A stretch of 29,762 nucleotides of DNA from CAUZJO01 sp963580245 (GCA_963580245.1 CAUZJO010000050.1:1-29762); one strand, 5' to 3'; shown: positions 1 to 8,517, counted from the first letter of the stretch. Made by a program: numbers and translations. The notes: generated by a model from the sequence alone, not told the origin.

Positions 1-414
1 AAAGGTCAGAGGCGTTCGAGCATCCGCGGCAACCAGATGAATTTTGGTGGTCCGTCCGCCTCGGGATTGACCGATGGCCTGGGGACCGTTTTTTTTAATG
101 CGCCGGTCCCGTCGGGATGAACTTTGATGCACGTGCTGTCGAGAGAGACGGCCTCCAGTTTGATCCGAGCGATCCGCGCGTTGGATTTGCTCGAAAACAC
201 GAGCCAAAACGCCGCGCTTGGCCCAACGATTCATGCGAGTGTAAATCGTGTGCCAGTTGCCGTAATGGCTCGGCAGGCCGCGCCATTTGCAGCCGTGTTC
301 CGCCACGTAGAGGATCGCGTTAAGCACTTGGAGGTTGGACAGGCTGACATTTCCTCGCTGTTTCGGCAAACACGGGGCAATCTTTTCGTATTGTTCGGGA
401 GTGATCTGCATCAT
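1..414 (-). pseudogene. IS5-family transposase, 5' part, frameshifted and cut by the window edge
   Basis: Read from the ATG at 414, the protein starts MMQITPEQYEKIAPCLPKQR and continues with the segments LNAILYVAEHGCKWRGLP, NWHTIYTRMNRW and VFEQIQR. This is the usual N-terminus of IS5-type DDE transposases. After VFEQIQR (about position 185) the frame shifts: the expected ARIKLEAVSLDST catalytic-Asp block and KVHPDGTGALKK are in the +1 frame. At a run of eight A (plus-strand T8 at 89-96) the frame must move back by -1 to give NGPQAIG, SRGGRTTKIHLVAADART. The A8 slip fits the programmed frameshift common in this family. The upstream shift looks like a 2-base loss and probably kills the gene. 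The 3' part and far terminal repeat lie outside the window. I could not place the near terminal repeat with confidence. Confidence 0.85.
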
Positions 415-420
415 TAAAGG

Positions 421-693
421 ATCATGACGCCATCCGCACGGGTCTTCGGGGATGCGCTCGATCGTGCGTCCGTCGCCGCTCGCGATCTCGCCGAGCGACT
501 CGGGCAGGCGTCCCTCTCGCTCCTCGAACAGCAACGCCGCCGCCGCCAGATCCTCGAGCGCCGCCCGAGCCTCGACGGTGCGGTCCAGCGTCTCGCCGAT
601 CGCCAGTCGCGGCGCCAGCCACTTCGCCACCAGCGGCACGGCCATCCCCATGTTCAGGTCGATCCCGGTCGGCGTGTTGAGGTAGATATCCAC
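421..693 (-). pseudogene. Detached C-terminal piece of the anti-sigma/FecR gene, ending at the IS element
   Basis: Directly after the TAA stop of the neighbouring 809-codon gene (694-696), the same frame stays open through GTG at 693 and runs without a stop into the transposase frame. The roughly 90 residues read like ordinary protein: VDIYLNTPTGIDLNMGMAVP, then a helical stretch, then EGRLPESLGEI and RIPEDPCG. The helix, G-R-x-P-x-S-L and DP-x-G pattern is a common C-terminal motif in proteins of such lineages. The simplest reading is one longer original protein that gained a nonsense TAA and then lost its extreme end to the IS insertion. The alternative is a separate small GTG-started gene, but I see no ribosome binding site for it. 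Confidence 0.5.
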
Positions 694-3123
694 TTACGAC
701 TTCGCCGCCAGCGCGTAGGCGATCCCCGGGGCGTGGTAGCGCCCGAGGAACCCCAGGTCGGGTGCCAGTTCGGATTCCTCGGACGACAGTTTCGAGAGCA
801 GCATCGATTCCATCACCTGCGGGACCGACCGCACGATGTTCTGATAAACCAGCATCGAAACTTCGCCATAGCCGGTGTCGGGCATCAGCGACAGCAACCG
901 CGAGTCGCGTCCGATGCTCAGCCCCGATTCGTAAACGTCGATCGAATCGCGCACGAACTGCTCGCCCGGCCCCGCCACCACGAAATCGTCCACGTAGGCC
1001 CAGGAGGGAACGATCGGCAGCCCCTCGATGACCAGGCTGTGGATCAACCGCCCCTTGTGCTCGACGACTTCGCGATAGTTGAATCCATCTCTCAACTCCT
1101 CTTTGGCGAGCAGCCGCTCGATCATCCGGTCCAGGTGGGTCTCGAAAGCCGTTTGATCAACGATCTCCACGGCGATCTTCAGGTTCGGCACCGGCAGGAT
1201 GGGGCTATCCAACCCGATCGCGATCTCGCCGCCCAGGGCGTCGAAGAACGCCTCATACTCGGCAAAGAACCGCTCCAGTTCGCGCCGGCCGCTCTCGTCC
1301 TCGTGCGGCAGGTTAAACAGCAGAAAGTCCAGAAGCATCTCCCGCGGGCGCAGCAGGACCGCCGATCCGAAGAAGTGGATATCGGCCGAGAAGAAGTCCA
1401 GCGCCCGCATCGGGGCCGGCTCGGCGAGCCACTTGGCGATCCCATAGCGCTCGCCGGTGAAACTCAGCCGCGCGGCCTGCATCATCCCGCGACCCACGAA
1501 ACTGGGCGAGATGATCAACGCGTTCATGCCCGAGACACCCGTGAAGTCGAGCAGGCGCTTCTGCTCCGCGTCCAGCTTCGGTTCGGCGGCGGCGTATTGC
1601 CCCGCCAGGTTGGCCGCCATCACGAACCGCGGCTGTTCGGCGCTCTCCCGCACTTTTCCCTGAAACGGACTCTCGACGAATCCTGAGCGTTCGCCTTTTT
1701 CCAACCGTTCGGCCGTGGCCTGAACCATCGTGGTCAAATTGGAGACGATCAGCCGGCCCTGGGCGAGTCTGACGTGCTCCCGACTCAACGCTTGCGCGCT
1801 TTCTTGACTGAGCCGCTGGAGGATGGCGTCGACCGCCGCCTCGTTGGCGCTGCAATCGGCAACCAACAAGACGTGTGAGTCGGGAACGACGCCCACCACC
1901 ACCTGCCCATCGATCAGCCCCGCCAGTTCAATCAATTCCAGCAGATGGGTATGGTCCGCGAATTCCCTGAAGCCCTGATGCGCGCGCACCATCCCCCACC
2001 ACTGGCGCAAGGCCGCTTCGCGCGTGAACAGCGAGTAATCGGATTGCTTAAACTCCTCCACGATCCCCGGCACGTCGCGCACGTCGAGATAGTACAGCGT
2101 CTGCGCGGGCAACAGATCGAGCAGGTCGGTGATCGGCGCCGCCGTTGCGCCCGCGTCGGTCGCTTCCCGCGCCTGGTCCAGGTCGGCCTGCCTCGGCGTC
2201 TCCGGCTCATACGGGTCCACAACCAGCTTGGCTTCAGCGGAGGCCGATCCAGCGGTCCCCGCCGACCAGAGCGTTTCCAATCCCTCGGGATAAAGGCTCC
2301 AGGCGACCATCCGCTCCAACGGCGCCGGGCCCGCCTCGGGATGCGAGTTAAACGTCTCACCGGGGACAAGGTCGGCCTGCTCGCCGCGCGCCTCGACCCG
2401 CACCGCCCCCTCGGCGACGGCCACCACCGTGCGGTCCATCCCCTGCTCCACGGCGAAAACGGCCCCCTGGGCCGTCGCCGTCAATTGCGGCGTGCGGACG
2501 ACGAACGACTTGGCCGGCGGCCGCCCGAGGTGGGCCCAAACCCCGCCCCGATCCGGCTCCACGACGAGCCGCCGCGGGAGGTCCTGGAGAACAAACTTCG
2601 TATGCTCGCGCGCCTCCACGATGTTCCCGTCGTTCAGTTCGAGGGCCAGGTACCCGCCCGCGGCCACTTTGAACGACTCGCCCTGCCGCACGTCGCGGCC
2701 CGGCACCGCTGGTTCATACCGGCCCTCCCGCAATACCAGCACACGGCCCGACGTGGTTTTAACCTGGGCGAGCACCGCCGCGCCGGTCGGCACGTTCTGA
2801 CGATAACCCCACCAAAACGCCATCCCCAGGATCACCAGGATGGACGCCGCCGCCAGCCACGGCGCCGCGCGCGAGGGTTGGGCGGTTGACTCTTGCCCCA
2901 GGGCGGGTTCCGGCTGCCCACGACCCGACCTTGCCTGGGCGGCCCGCTCGAGCTGGCTCTTGAAGTAATAGTTCAGCCGGTCCTCTTGCTCCCGGTAGGC
3001 GCGATACTCGGCGCGGCAGACCTCGCACCGGTCCAGGTGCGCCATCAGCGCGGCCTCGCGCACCGGGTCGAGTTCGTCCTCCAGGGCATCCGTCAAATAG
3101 GTTTCGAGTTCAGCGCAATCCAT
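694..3123 (-). CDS. Membrane anti-sigma factor with zinc-finger, FecR-like and DUF3352-like domains
   Basis: The 809-residue protein starts with a putative zinc-finger anti-sigma domain (H29-x3-C33-x2-C36, with C3 near the start) that should hold the partner sigma factor in the cytoplasm. One membrane segment follows (about 88-107, ending FWWGY). Then comes a FecR-like outside domain (about 118-275: TTSGRVLVLREG, LELNDGNIVEA, VVRTPQLTATAQGAVFAVE). The large C-terminal part (about 340-809, LLDLLPAQTLYYLDVRDVPG onward) resembles DUF3352-type secreted domains. It overlaps the upstream ECF sigma gene by 14 bases, so the two are co-translated partners. Its likely job is to sense an envelope signal and release the sigma factor. 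The stop codon may be a secondary nonsense mutation, because the frame continues as sensible protein beyond it. The zinc-finger and FecR calls are firm; the DUF3352 call is by resemblance only. Confidence 0.8.
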   Translation of the reverse strand: MDCAELETYLTDALEDELDPVREAALMAHLDRCEVCRAEYRAYREQEDRLNYYFKSQLERAAQARSGRGQPEPALGQESTAQPSRAAPWLAAASILVILGMAFWWGYRQNVPTGAAVLAQVKTTSGRVLVLREGRYEPAVPGRDVRQGESFKVAAGGYLALELNDGNIVEAREHTKFVLQDLPRRLVVEPDRGGVWAHLGRPPAKSFVVRTPQLTATAQGAVFAVEQGMDRTVVAVAEGAVRVEARGEQADLVPGETFNSHPEAGPAPLERMVAWSLYPEGLETLWSAGTAGSASAEAKLVVDPYEPETPRQADLDQAREATDAGATAAPITDLLDLLPAQTLYYLDVRDVPGIVEEFKQSDYSLFTREAALRQWWGMVRAHQGFREFADHTHLLELIELAGLIDGQVVVGVVPDSHVLLVADCSANEAAVDAILQRLSQESAQALSREHVRLAQGRLIVSNLTTMVQATAERLEKGERSGFVESPFQGKVRESAEQPRFVMAANLAGQYAAAEPKLDAEQKRLLDFTGVSGMNALIISPSFVGRGMMQAARLSFTGERYGIAKWLAEPAPMRALDFFSADIHFFGSAVLLRPREMLLDFLLFNLPHEDESGRRELERFFAEYEAFFDALGGEIAIGLDSPILPVPNLKIAVEIVDQTAFETHLDRMIERLLAKEELRDGFNYREVVEHKGRLIHSLVIEGLPIVPSWAYVDDFVVAGPGEQFVRDSIDVYESGLSIGRDSRLLSLMPDTGYGEVSMLVYQNIVRSVPQVMESMLLSKLSSEESELAPDLGFLGRYHAPGIAYALAAKS

Positions 3124-3697
3124 GATCGAGTCCTTTCTCTTTTGCGGCCAGCGTTTCGGTCTTGCGCCGCAGCAGCTTGCGAGCTTGAAACAGGCGCGAT
3201 TTGACCGCCGGGACCGTCAGTTCCAGAATCTCCGCCATCTCTTGGCACGAGGTATCGTTCATGTAATTGAGGGCCAGTGCCACGCGGAACGGCTCGGGGA
3301 GTTGATCGAGCGCCGCTTTCATCCACGTCAGCCACTGTTCCTTCTCCTTGCGTTGCTCCACGGGCACAACGGGCGCCACCGACGTCCCATGCCCGTGCGA
3401 CGCATAAATCGCCCCGCGCAGCCGCTGGGCCTTGCGGATTTGGTCCAGCGACAGGTTGCGGGTCATCGAATACAGCCAACTCCCCAACCGCGCGGGATCG
3501 CGCAGGTTCGACAGCGAGCGGAACGCCTGCAGCAGGACTTCGTGCAATTGGTCCTCGGCCTGTTCATGGTTCTTCAGCATCCCGAGCGCGACCGAATAGA
3601 TCAGCTCCCGAAACGGGAGGACCAATTCCCAGAACGCCTGGCGGTCGCCTTCGCGAGCGCGGCGAAAGAGGGCTTCATCGACCGATGGCATGCTCAT
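3110..3697 (-). CDS. RNA polymerase sigma factor, ECF (sigma-70 family)
   Basis: The protein has 195 residues, the usual ECF length. Region 2 (about 8-80) shows EGDRQAFWELV, AEDQLHEVLLQAFRSL and RLGSWLYSMTRNLSLDQIRK. Region 4 (about 125-180) shows LPEPFRVALALNYMNDTSCQ, EMAEILELTVPAVKSRLFQARKLL, the helix-turn-helix that reads the -35 element. The ATG at 3697 gives the full N-terminus, with a purine-rich stretch (AAAGAG) upstream. The gene overlaps the anti-sigma gene downstream by 14 bases, which is the classic layout for a sigma/anti-sigma module. It would direct RNA polymerase to a small regulon once the membrane anti-sigma lets go. The targets are unknown, apart from a possible autoregulated promoter just upstream. 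Confidence 0.93.
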   Translation of the reverse strand: MSMPSVDEALFRRAREGDRQAFWELVLPFRELIYSVALGMLKNHEQAEDQLHEVLLQAFRSLSNLRDPARLGSWLYSMTRNLSLDQIRKAQRLRGAIYASHGHGTSVAPVVPVEQRKEKEQWLTWMKAALDQLPEPFRVALALNYMNDTSCQEMAEILELTVPAVKSRLFQARKLLRRKTETLAAKEKGLDHGLR

Positions 3698-3729
3698 GCG
3701 TCTCTTTCAACGCCCTTTCCATCTCTATA

Positions 3730-3754
3730 GTCGTCAAATCAGCAATAGGTTTTC
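3730..3754 (-). promoter_or_regulatory. Candidate ECF-type promoter of the sigma/anti-sigma operon
   Basis: On the minus strand, GAAAAC is followed after 15 bases by CGAC, and the sigma-gene ATG lies about 33 bases further on. This resembles the GAAC / CGTC-like elements read by many ECF sigma factors and would allow autoregulation. The match is loose, so the call is tentative. Confidence 0.3.
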
Positions 3755-3870
3755 GAGAAATTCCATTCAATCGCATCAACGCCCCGGTCCGTTCCCCGAT
3801 GTTCGAAGATTTCGACGCCGGCGGCCGGGCCCGCCCGGAGGCCCAAATCAATTCTGTCCTCGTACTTTAA

Positions 3871-4062
3871 CCCCCAAGGGGTCAAATGTGAGTAGCCGTG
3901 GGTGTCACCACGGTTCGCGGTCCCAATACCACGACAACCCTGGAGGGGTTGAATCGCAGCGTGATGCGGCCTATTCGACCCCTCCAGGGTCGTGACGTCT
4001 TGGGGACCCATTTCCGTGGGTTTGGCGCCCACGGCTACTCACATTGCTCCCCTTCAGGGAGC
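3871..4062. repeat. Long imperfect inverted repeat (REP/MITE-like element)
   Basis: This intergenic stretch folds back on itself. The left arm begins GTGAGTAGCCGTGGG at 3888, and the right arm ends with its exact complement CCCACGGCTACTCAC at 4042. Further in, ACCCTGGAGGGGT (left) pairs with ACCCCTCCAGGGT (right). Further out, CCCCAAGGGGTCAAAT pairs imperfectly with ATTGCTCCCCTTCAGGG. The arms are each about 75-95 bases with a short AT-containing centre. The short palindromic modules (CCCCAAGGGG, CCTGGAGGGG, CCCTTCAGGG) are the kind scattered in many copies through some environmental genomes. It contains no convincing gene; ORFs across it are short and repetitive. A non-autonomous mobile element or an RNA hairpin is likely. 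Confidence 0.75.
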
Positions 4063-4129
4063 CAGAGAACCGATGCGTTCTTCCAGCCCGCCAGATGCAC
4101 CCTTGAAACCTCGGAGAAAATCATAATCC

Positions 4130-4157
4130 TTGCCCACCACGCCGTCGGAGCTATAAT
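4130..4157 (+). promoter_or_regulatory. Sigma70-type promoter for the FG-GAP/ASPIC gene
   Basis: A -35 element TTGCCC (4130-4135) and a perfect -10 TATAAT (4152-4157) are separated by 16 bases. Transcription would start near 4164, about 90 bases before the GTG start at 4255. It is the clearest housekeeping-type promoter in the window. Confidence 0.6.
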
Positions 4158-4254
4158 GCTCATCAATCGCATCAGTTGGCCGCGATGGGCCCGGCAAGTG
4201 GGAAGTTATGGACCAAACAACCGAGTCGACCCTGCCGGTTCGGGGGTGGCCTGA

Positions 4255-6561
4255 GTGAAAAACATCGAGGGCGCTTTCCCGGTCTCCCGACTCGGGCCTT
4301 ATTCGCTGACGCTCTGCTTGTTGATCGCTTTAAGCGGCGACCAAGCCCGAGCCCAGGAGACTCAATCCAACCAACCCAACCCCACGCACGTTGCGGCGTC
4401 CCCGCCAACCGACGCTTCGGGTCATGCCCGAATGATCGACCTATTAAAAGAGATCGCGACCCGGACTAAACGGGATATCCCCTTCCTCGGCGATAGGATG
4501 GTCAAGATATTGGACCGCCGACTCGCCGAACTCGGGCCGGAGACACCCTATACCGAGGCGCTCTACCTGCGCGCCGAGCTTGGCGAAGCGGAAATTCAGC
4601 GCGGAAATATCGAACAAGGGATTCGGCGCCTGCTGGAAGTCTACCGGGGCGTGGAGCTGCTGAAGCAGAAAGGCTATCTCGCGCCGGACCAAGTGGCGTA
4701 TCTCAACGCGGTCTACCGTCTTGGCGTGGCTTACATGCGACTGGGCGAAACCCAGAATTGTTGCCGCGAACGCCTGCCGGAGAGCTGTATCCTCCCCATC
4801 CGAGGCGGAGGCATTCACGACATTCAGGACGGGTCGCGAGGGGCCATCAAATACTTTACCCAAGTTCTGCGCAACGCCCCCGAAAACTTGCCGCTCTACC
4901 TCAGCGCCAAATGGCTGTTGAACATCATGTACATGACCATCGACGGTTATCCCGAGCAAGTGCCTCCGCGATTCCTGATCGACGCGGGCCTGTTTGAGTC
5001 GGACGAACCGTTTCCGCGATTTCGCAATCGGGCGCCCGACCTGGGACTCGATACGTTCGACCTCGCGGGTGGAGTGATCGTCGATGATTTTACGGGCGAC
5101 GAATACCTCGACATCGTCGTCTCGACGTGGGACCCGAGCGGGCAGATGCGTTTGTTCATCAACAACCGAGATGGAACGTTCTCGGACAACACCGAGAAGG
5201 CGAACCTCACCGGCTTGACCGGCGGACTCAACATGGCGCATGCCGACTACGATAACGACGGCGATCTGGACATCCTCGTTTTGCGCGGCGCGTGGTTGAT
5301 GAAGTTGGGCCGAGTTCCGAATTCGCTGTTGCGTAACAATGGCGACGCGACCTTTACCGATGTCACCTTCGAGGCCGGATTGGGCGAGGACCATTTCCCG
5401 GCCCTGGCGGGGGCCTGGGCGGATTATGACAAGGACGGAGACGTCGACCTGTATATCGGCAATGAGTCGATCGGCGATTCCATCCCGCCTTCTCACCTGT
5501 TTCGCAACAATGGCGACGGGACTTTCACCGACGTCGCCGCCGAGGCCGGGGTTCCGAACTTCGAGCACGCCAAGGCCGTGGGCTGGGGCGACATCGACGG
5601 CGATGGATTTGCTGATTTGTACATCTCGAATTTCCAAGCCGAAAACCGTCTTTATCACAACAACGCGGACGGCACGTTCACCGACGTGGCGCAACGGCTC
5701 GGCGTGACGACACCCAGAAGGAGCTTCCCGCTTTGGTTTTGGGATTTCGATAATGATGGCGCCCTTGATCTGTATGTGTCGAGTTATGCGGGTGATCTGG
5801 ATGCTCTGGTCGCGAGTCATCTCGATATCCCGATCGAGAACGAGTTGGCCCGCCTTTATCGTGGCGACGGACAAGGCGGTTTCGTCGACGTCGCCCAAGA
5901 ACAAAACCTCAAGCGGCTGACCTTGCCGATGGCCGCGAACTTCGGCGACCTGGACAACGATGGCTATCTCGATTATTACCTCGGCACCGGCTACCCGGAT
6001 TACGAAGCCCTGATGCCTAACGTCATGGTTCGCAATCGCGGCGGGACGGGTTTCTCCGACGTCACCTTCGCGGGAGGCTTCGGTCACCTCCAGAAAGGGC
6101 ACGGCATCGCCTTCGCCGACCTCGACAACGACGGCGATCAGGACATCTTCGAGCAGATGGGCGGGTTTTACCTGGGCGACAAGTTCAGCAACGCCTTATT
6201 CGAGAACCCCGGTTTCGGCAATCACTGGATTTCCGTGAAGCTGGTGGGGGTTGATTCGAACCGGGCCGCGATCGGAGCGCGCATTCGCGCCGAGGTGATC
6301 GACAACGGCAAACGCAGGTCTATCTACAAACACGTCAACAGCGGCGCCAGCTTCGGCGCCAATCCATTGCGTCAAACCATCGGCTTGGGCAAGGCGACCC
6401 GGATCGAAGTCCTTGAGATTTACTGGCCGGCGACCGGCCGGACCCAAACGTTCCGCGATCTGCCCGTCGATCAGTTCATACGCATCGTTGAGTCCGAAGA
6501 TCGCTACACCCCATTGGAACTCAATCGGCTTCGTTTAGGCGGCGAGCCAATCAGCCAATGA
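4255..6561 (+). CDS. Secreted FG-GAP/VCBS repeat protein with C-terminal ASPIC/UnbV domain
   Basis: The 768-residue protein starts at GTG 4255, with GGGGGTGG as ribosome binding site. The N-terminus has a signal peptide (YSLTLCLLIAL then a QARAQ cleavage region, about 1-35). Residues about 45-230 are helical and TPR-like, with NCC and C residues near 165-175. From about 265 to 655 come repeated Asp-rich calcium-loop motifs (DYDNDGDLDI, DYDKDGDVDLYI, DIDGDGFADLYI, DFDNDGALDLYV, DLDNDGYLDYYL, DLDNDGDQDI) that build a beta-propeller. The C-terminal ASPIC/UnbV domain (about 665-755) shows NHWISVKLVG, GARIRAEV, SGASFGANPLRQTIGLG and VLEIYWPATG. The family is exported and thought to act in surface binding; its substrate is unknown. 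Its only same-strand neighbours are far away, so it is probably transcribed alone. Confidence 0.9.
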   Translation: MKNIEGAFPVSRLGPYSLTLCLLIALSGDQARAQETQSNQPNPTHVAASPPTDASGHARMIDLLKEIATRTKRDIPFLGDRMVKILDRRLAELGPETPYTEALYLRAELGEAEIQRGNIEQGIRRLLEVYRGVELLKQKGYLAPDQVAYLNAVYRLGVAYMRLGETQNCCRERLPESCILPIRGGGIHDIQDGSRGAIKYFTQVLRNAPENLPLYLSAKWLLNIMYMTIDGYPEQVPPRFLIDAGLFESDEPFPRFRNRAPDLGLDTFDLAGGVIVDDFTGDEYLDIVVSTWDPSGQMRLFINNRDGTFSDNTEKANLTGLTGGLNMAHADYDNDGDLDILVLRGAWLMKLGRVPNSLLRNNGDATFTDVTFEAGLGEDHFPALAGAWADYDKDGDVDLYIGNESIGDSIPPSHLFRNNGDGTFTDVAAEAGVPNFEHAKAVGWGDIDGDGFADLYISNFQAENRLYHNNADGTFTDVAQRLGVTTPRRSFPLWFWDFDNDGALDLYVSSYAGDLDALVASHLDIPIENELARLYRGDGQGGFVDVAQEQNLKRLTLPMAANFGDLDNDGYLDYYLGTGYPDYEALMPNVMVRNRGGTGFSDVTFAGGFGHLQKGHGIAFADLDNDGDQDIFEQMGGFYLGDKFSNALFENPGFGNHWISVKLVGVDSNRAAIGARIRAEVIDNGKRRSIYKHVNSGASFGANPLRQTIGLGKATRIEVLEIYWPATGRTQTFRDLPVDQFIRIVESEDRYTPLELNRLRLGGEPISQ

Positions 6562-6627
6562 GACGGTTGATGCGTTCGGGATTGGTCCCCGGCACGGCCA
6601 TGCGCCCATCCCGACGGAGACGGACGC

Positions 6628-8517
6628 TCATTGCAGCGGAATTACGCGCGCGGCGGCGAACCGTTTCACGTTTTTCATCGGCGCCTTGCCGGCCTCGAAG
6701 TCATCCTTGGCGTCATCCCAATGATAAAGCGGATAGTACCATTCCTCGCGTCCATCGTCCGTCGCGATCGCGGGGCTGATATCGATCACGGTGCTGCCGC
6801 GGAAGTTGACGGTGTAAGTCTTATCATGGATGAAGTACTCGTCGGCGCGCGTCTCCAGGGGAAACGTAAGGACGATTTCCGCCCCTTCCTCCAGCTCATT
6901 CAACACCAGATACCGCCCCGTCCAGGCAGGTGTAACCTCTTTTCCGTCAACCGTACATTTAACCTGGCTCTTCGCGACCCACGAGGGTATGCGCGCCAGC
7001 GCGCTGTGGGCTTTCTTGTTGTGCAAGACGACCTTGCCCTCGTATGGCAAGTAGCTGTCGATGTCCATCCAGGCCGAGGATCGATTGAGAAAAAGGTTCA
7101 CGATGGCCACGCCGGAATCGAATCGCGTAATCCCATGCCATGCGTAGTAGAGGGCATAGCAACCGTTAGGCGTGCAACATCCCCACACCGACGGATGTGC
7201 ATACCCGGCGCGGCTGACGCTGAACCCACCCACGCACCGGCTGAGGATCTCTTCATCCTCCGCTTTCGGCTCCTTCGAGCATCGGCGCATCAGGTCGAGG
7301 TCGCTGAACTGCGAGGGGGCAAGACGATTGCGGACCATGGTGTCCACGTCGTCCCAATAATCTCCCAGGCCAGCATCCGTTAACTTGACCGCAAGAATGA
7401 CCATGTCCGCAATGCCGCAACCCTCCGTTTCCATGTGCAGGTCCTTGCCCCGCTTATACTTTTCGGGCACCGTCCACATCGGAAACCAACCCATGCGAAC
7501 CACGCCGTTGCGAATCGCGTGATCATAGCCTTCCCGGACAAACTGCTTCAGCCACGCGTTGTCATCGGCCACGGCCAGATCGAGCAGGGAATGGAGGTTG
7601 GTGACGTTGGCGTGGAAGTGGCCGGCCCACATGCCGTGTTCATGGCCCGGATAGCCCTCTTCGCTCGTGTCCTCCCACATCCCCGGCTTGAGAACGAAAC
7701 GGCCGATCTTCCGCGCGACCTCCATGGCTCTTTCATCACCCGTCAACTCGTAATACTTCGCGAGGGCGCGATAAGACGGGGCTTGCTCGAATTTGATCGA
7801 GCCCTCCCCGCCCTGTTGGTCGAAGCGCGGTTCGTCGGGGGGATGATAGGCATACATCGGATCGCCCCGCAGCGTCCAATGCCAGTCCCCATCGGGCTGC
7901 AGGCTCGATTCGGGGGGATAAAACGCCCGGTCTTCCACCTCGATCACGCTATCCTTCAACCCCTTGCATATCAGCCCGATCCAGTCCAGCCACCGTGGGT
8001 CTCGGTCCCGTTCGTGCCAGTTCAACATCGCCAGTACGGCCAAACCATCGACCCAGGGCAGCGAGTTCCCCCTCGGGTGATGAAAACCATCGGCGGGATA
8101 CGGAATCGTTCCGGCTTCGCTGATTTGGTTCATCAATGTGCGCATCATGTCCAGCTCGATATCCAGGTTCCGCCGGCTGCCGCACATCGCCCGCATCGCC
8201 GGCAAAGCGCGGGCATGTTTAAACGGGAGGTCCCAATTGTCGTCCTCTTGGATTTCCACCTTGGGTCCGAAAGCCAATCCGTGAACCGCGTAGAACTTTC
8301 GCGGATTCACGCTCCGGGTCAGCACGTTGATCGCGTCTTCGGCTCGATCCGCCAGGTCCAGGGTATCGGGCGCCACGGCATCGTAGTACCTACCCTGGGG
8401 TTCGATCTTGTTCAGATCCAGCAACTGATCCAGACCCGGTTCCGCCGCGCGGACCGCCCCGCCGTTCGCGGTGATCGCTACAAGTCCAAATACAATATAA
8501 GCGTAATTCCACTTCAT
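6628..8517 (-). CDS. Secreted GH127-like (DUF1680-type) glycoside hydrolase
   Basis: I chose the ATG at 8517 (MKWNYAYIVFGLVAI) because it gives a clean signal peptide ending near AVRAAEP and has GAGG 10 bases upstream. A GTG at 8544 would add nine unlikely residues. The 629-residue protein has an (alpha/alpha)6-barrel-like body with W-rich repeats (HGMWAGHFHANVTNLHSLLD, NGVVRMGWFPMW). Two motifs recall the cysteine-containing active site of GH127 beta-L-arabinofuranosidases: METEGCGIADM, and GCCTPNGCYALYYAW, whose CC-x-x-N matches the family's paired cysteines. A beta-rich C-terminal part follows (LTFPLETRADEYF). It probably cleaves plant- or algal-type glycan side chains outside the cytoplasm; related families (GH146, other DUF1680 proteins) remain possible. 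It is convergent with the gene to its left, with only 66 bases between them. Confidence 0.72.
   Translation of the reverse strand: MKWNYAYIVFGLVAITANGGAVRAAEPGLDQLLDLNKIEPQGRYYDAVAPDTLDLADRAEDAINVLTRSVNPRKFYAVHGLAFGPKVEIQEDDNWDLPFKHARALPAMRAMCGSRRNLDIELDMMRTLMNQISEAGTIPYPADGFHHPRGNSLPWVDGLAVLAMLNWHERDRDPRWLDWIGLICKGLKDSVIEVEDRAFYPPESSLQPDGDWHWTLRGDPMYAYHPPDEPRFDQQGGEGSIKFEQAPSYRALAKYYELTGDERAMEVARKIGRFVLKPGMWEDTSEEGYPGHEHGMWAGHFHANVTNLHSLLDLAVADDNAWLKQFVREGYDHAIRNGVVRMGWFPMWTVPEKYKRGKDLHMETEGCGIADMVILAVKLTDAGLGDYWDDVDTMVRNRLAPSQFSDLDLMRRCSKEPKAEDEEILSRCVGGFSVSRAGYAHPSVWGCCTPNGCYALYYAWHGITRFDSGVAIVNLFLNRSSAWMDIDSYLPYEGKVVLHNKKAHSALARIPSWVAKSQVKCTVDGKEVTPAWTGRYLVLNELEEGAEIVLTFPLETRADEYFIHDKTYTVNFRGSTVIDISPAIATDDGREEWYYPLYHWDDAKDDFEAGKAPMKNVKRFAAARVIPLQ

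Noticed and set aside
424..1686. 420-codon plus-strand ORF over the anti-sigma gene
   Set aside because: It is an antisense shadow of a high-GC gene: rich in Arg, His and Gln, with no family motifs, while the minus strand shows clear zinc-finger and FecR-like domains.
4444..6102. 552-codon minus-strand ORF over the FG-GAP gene
   Set aside because: It mirrors the repetitive Asp-rich codons of the real gene and has no independent start signal or motif.
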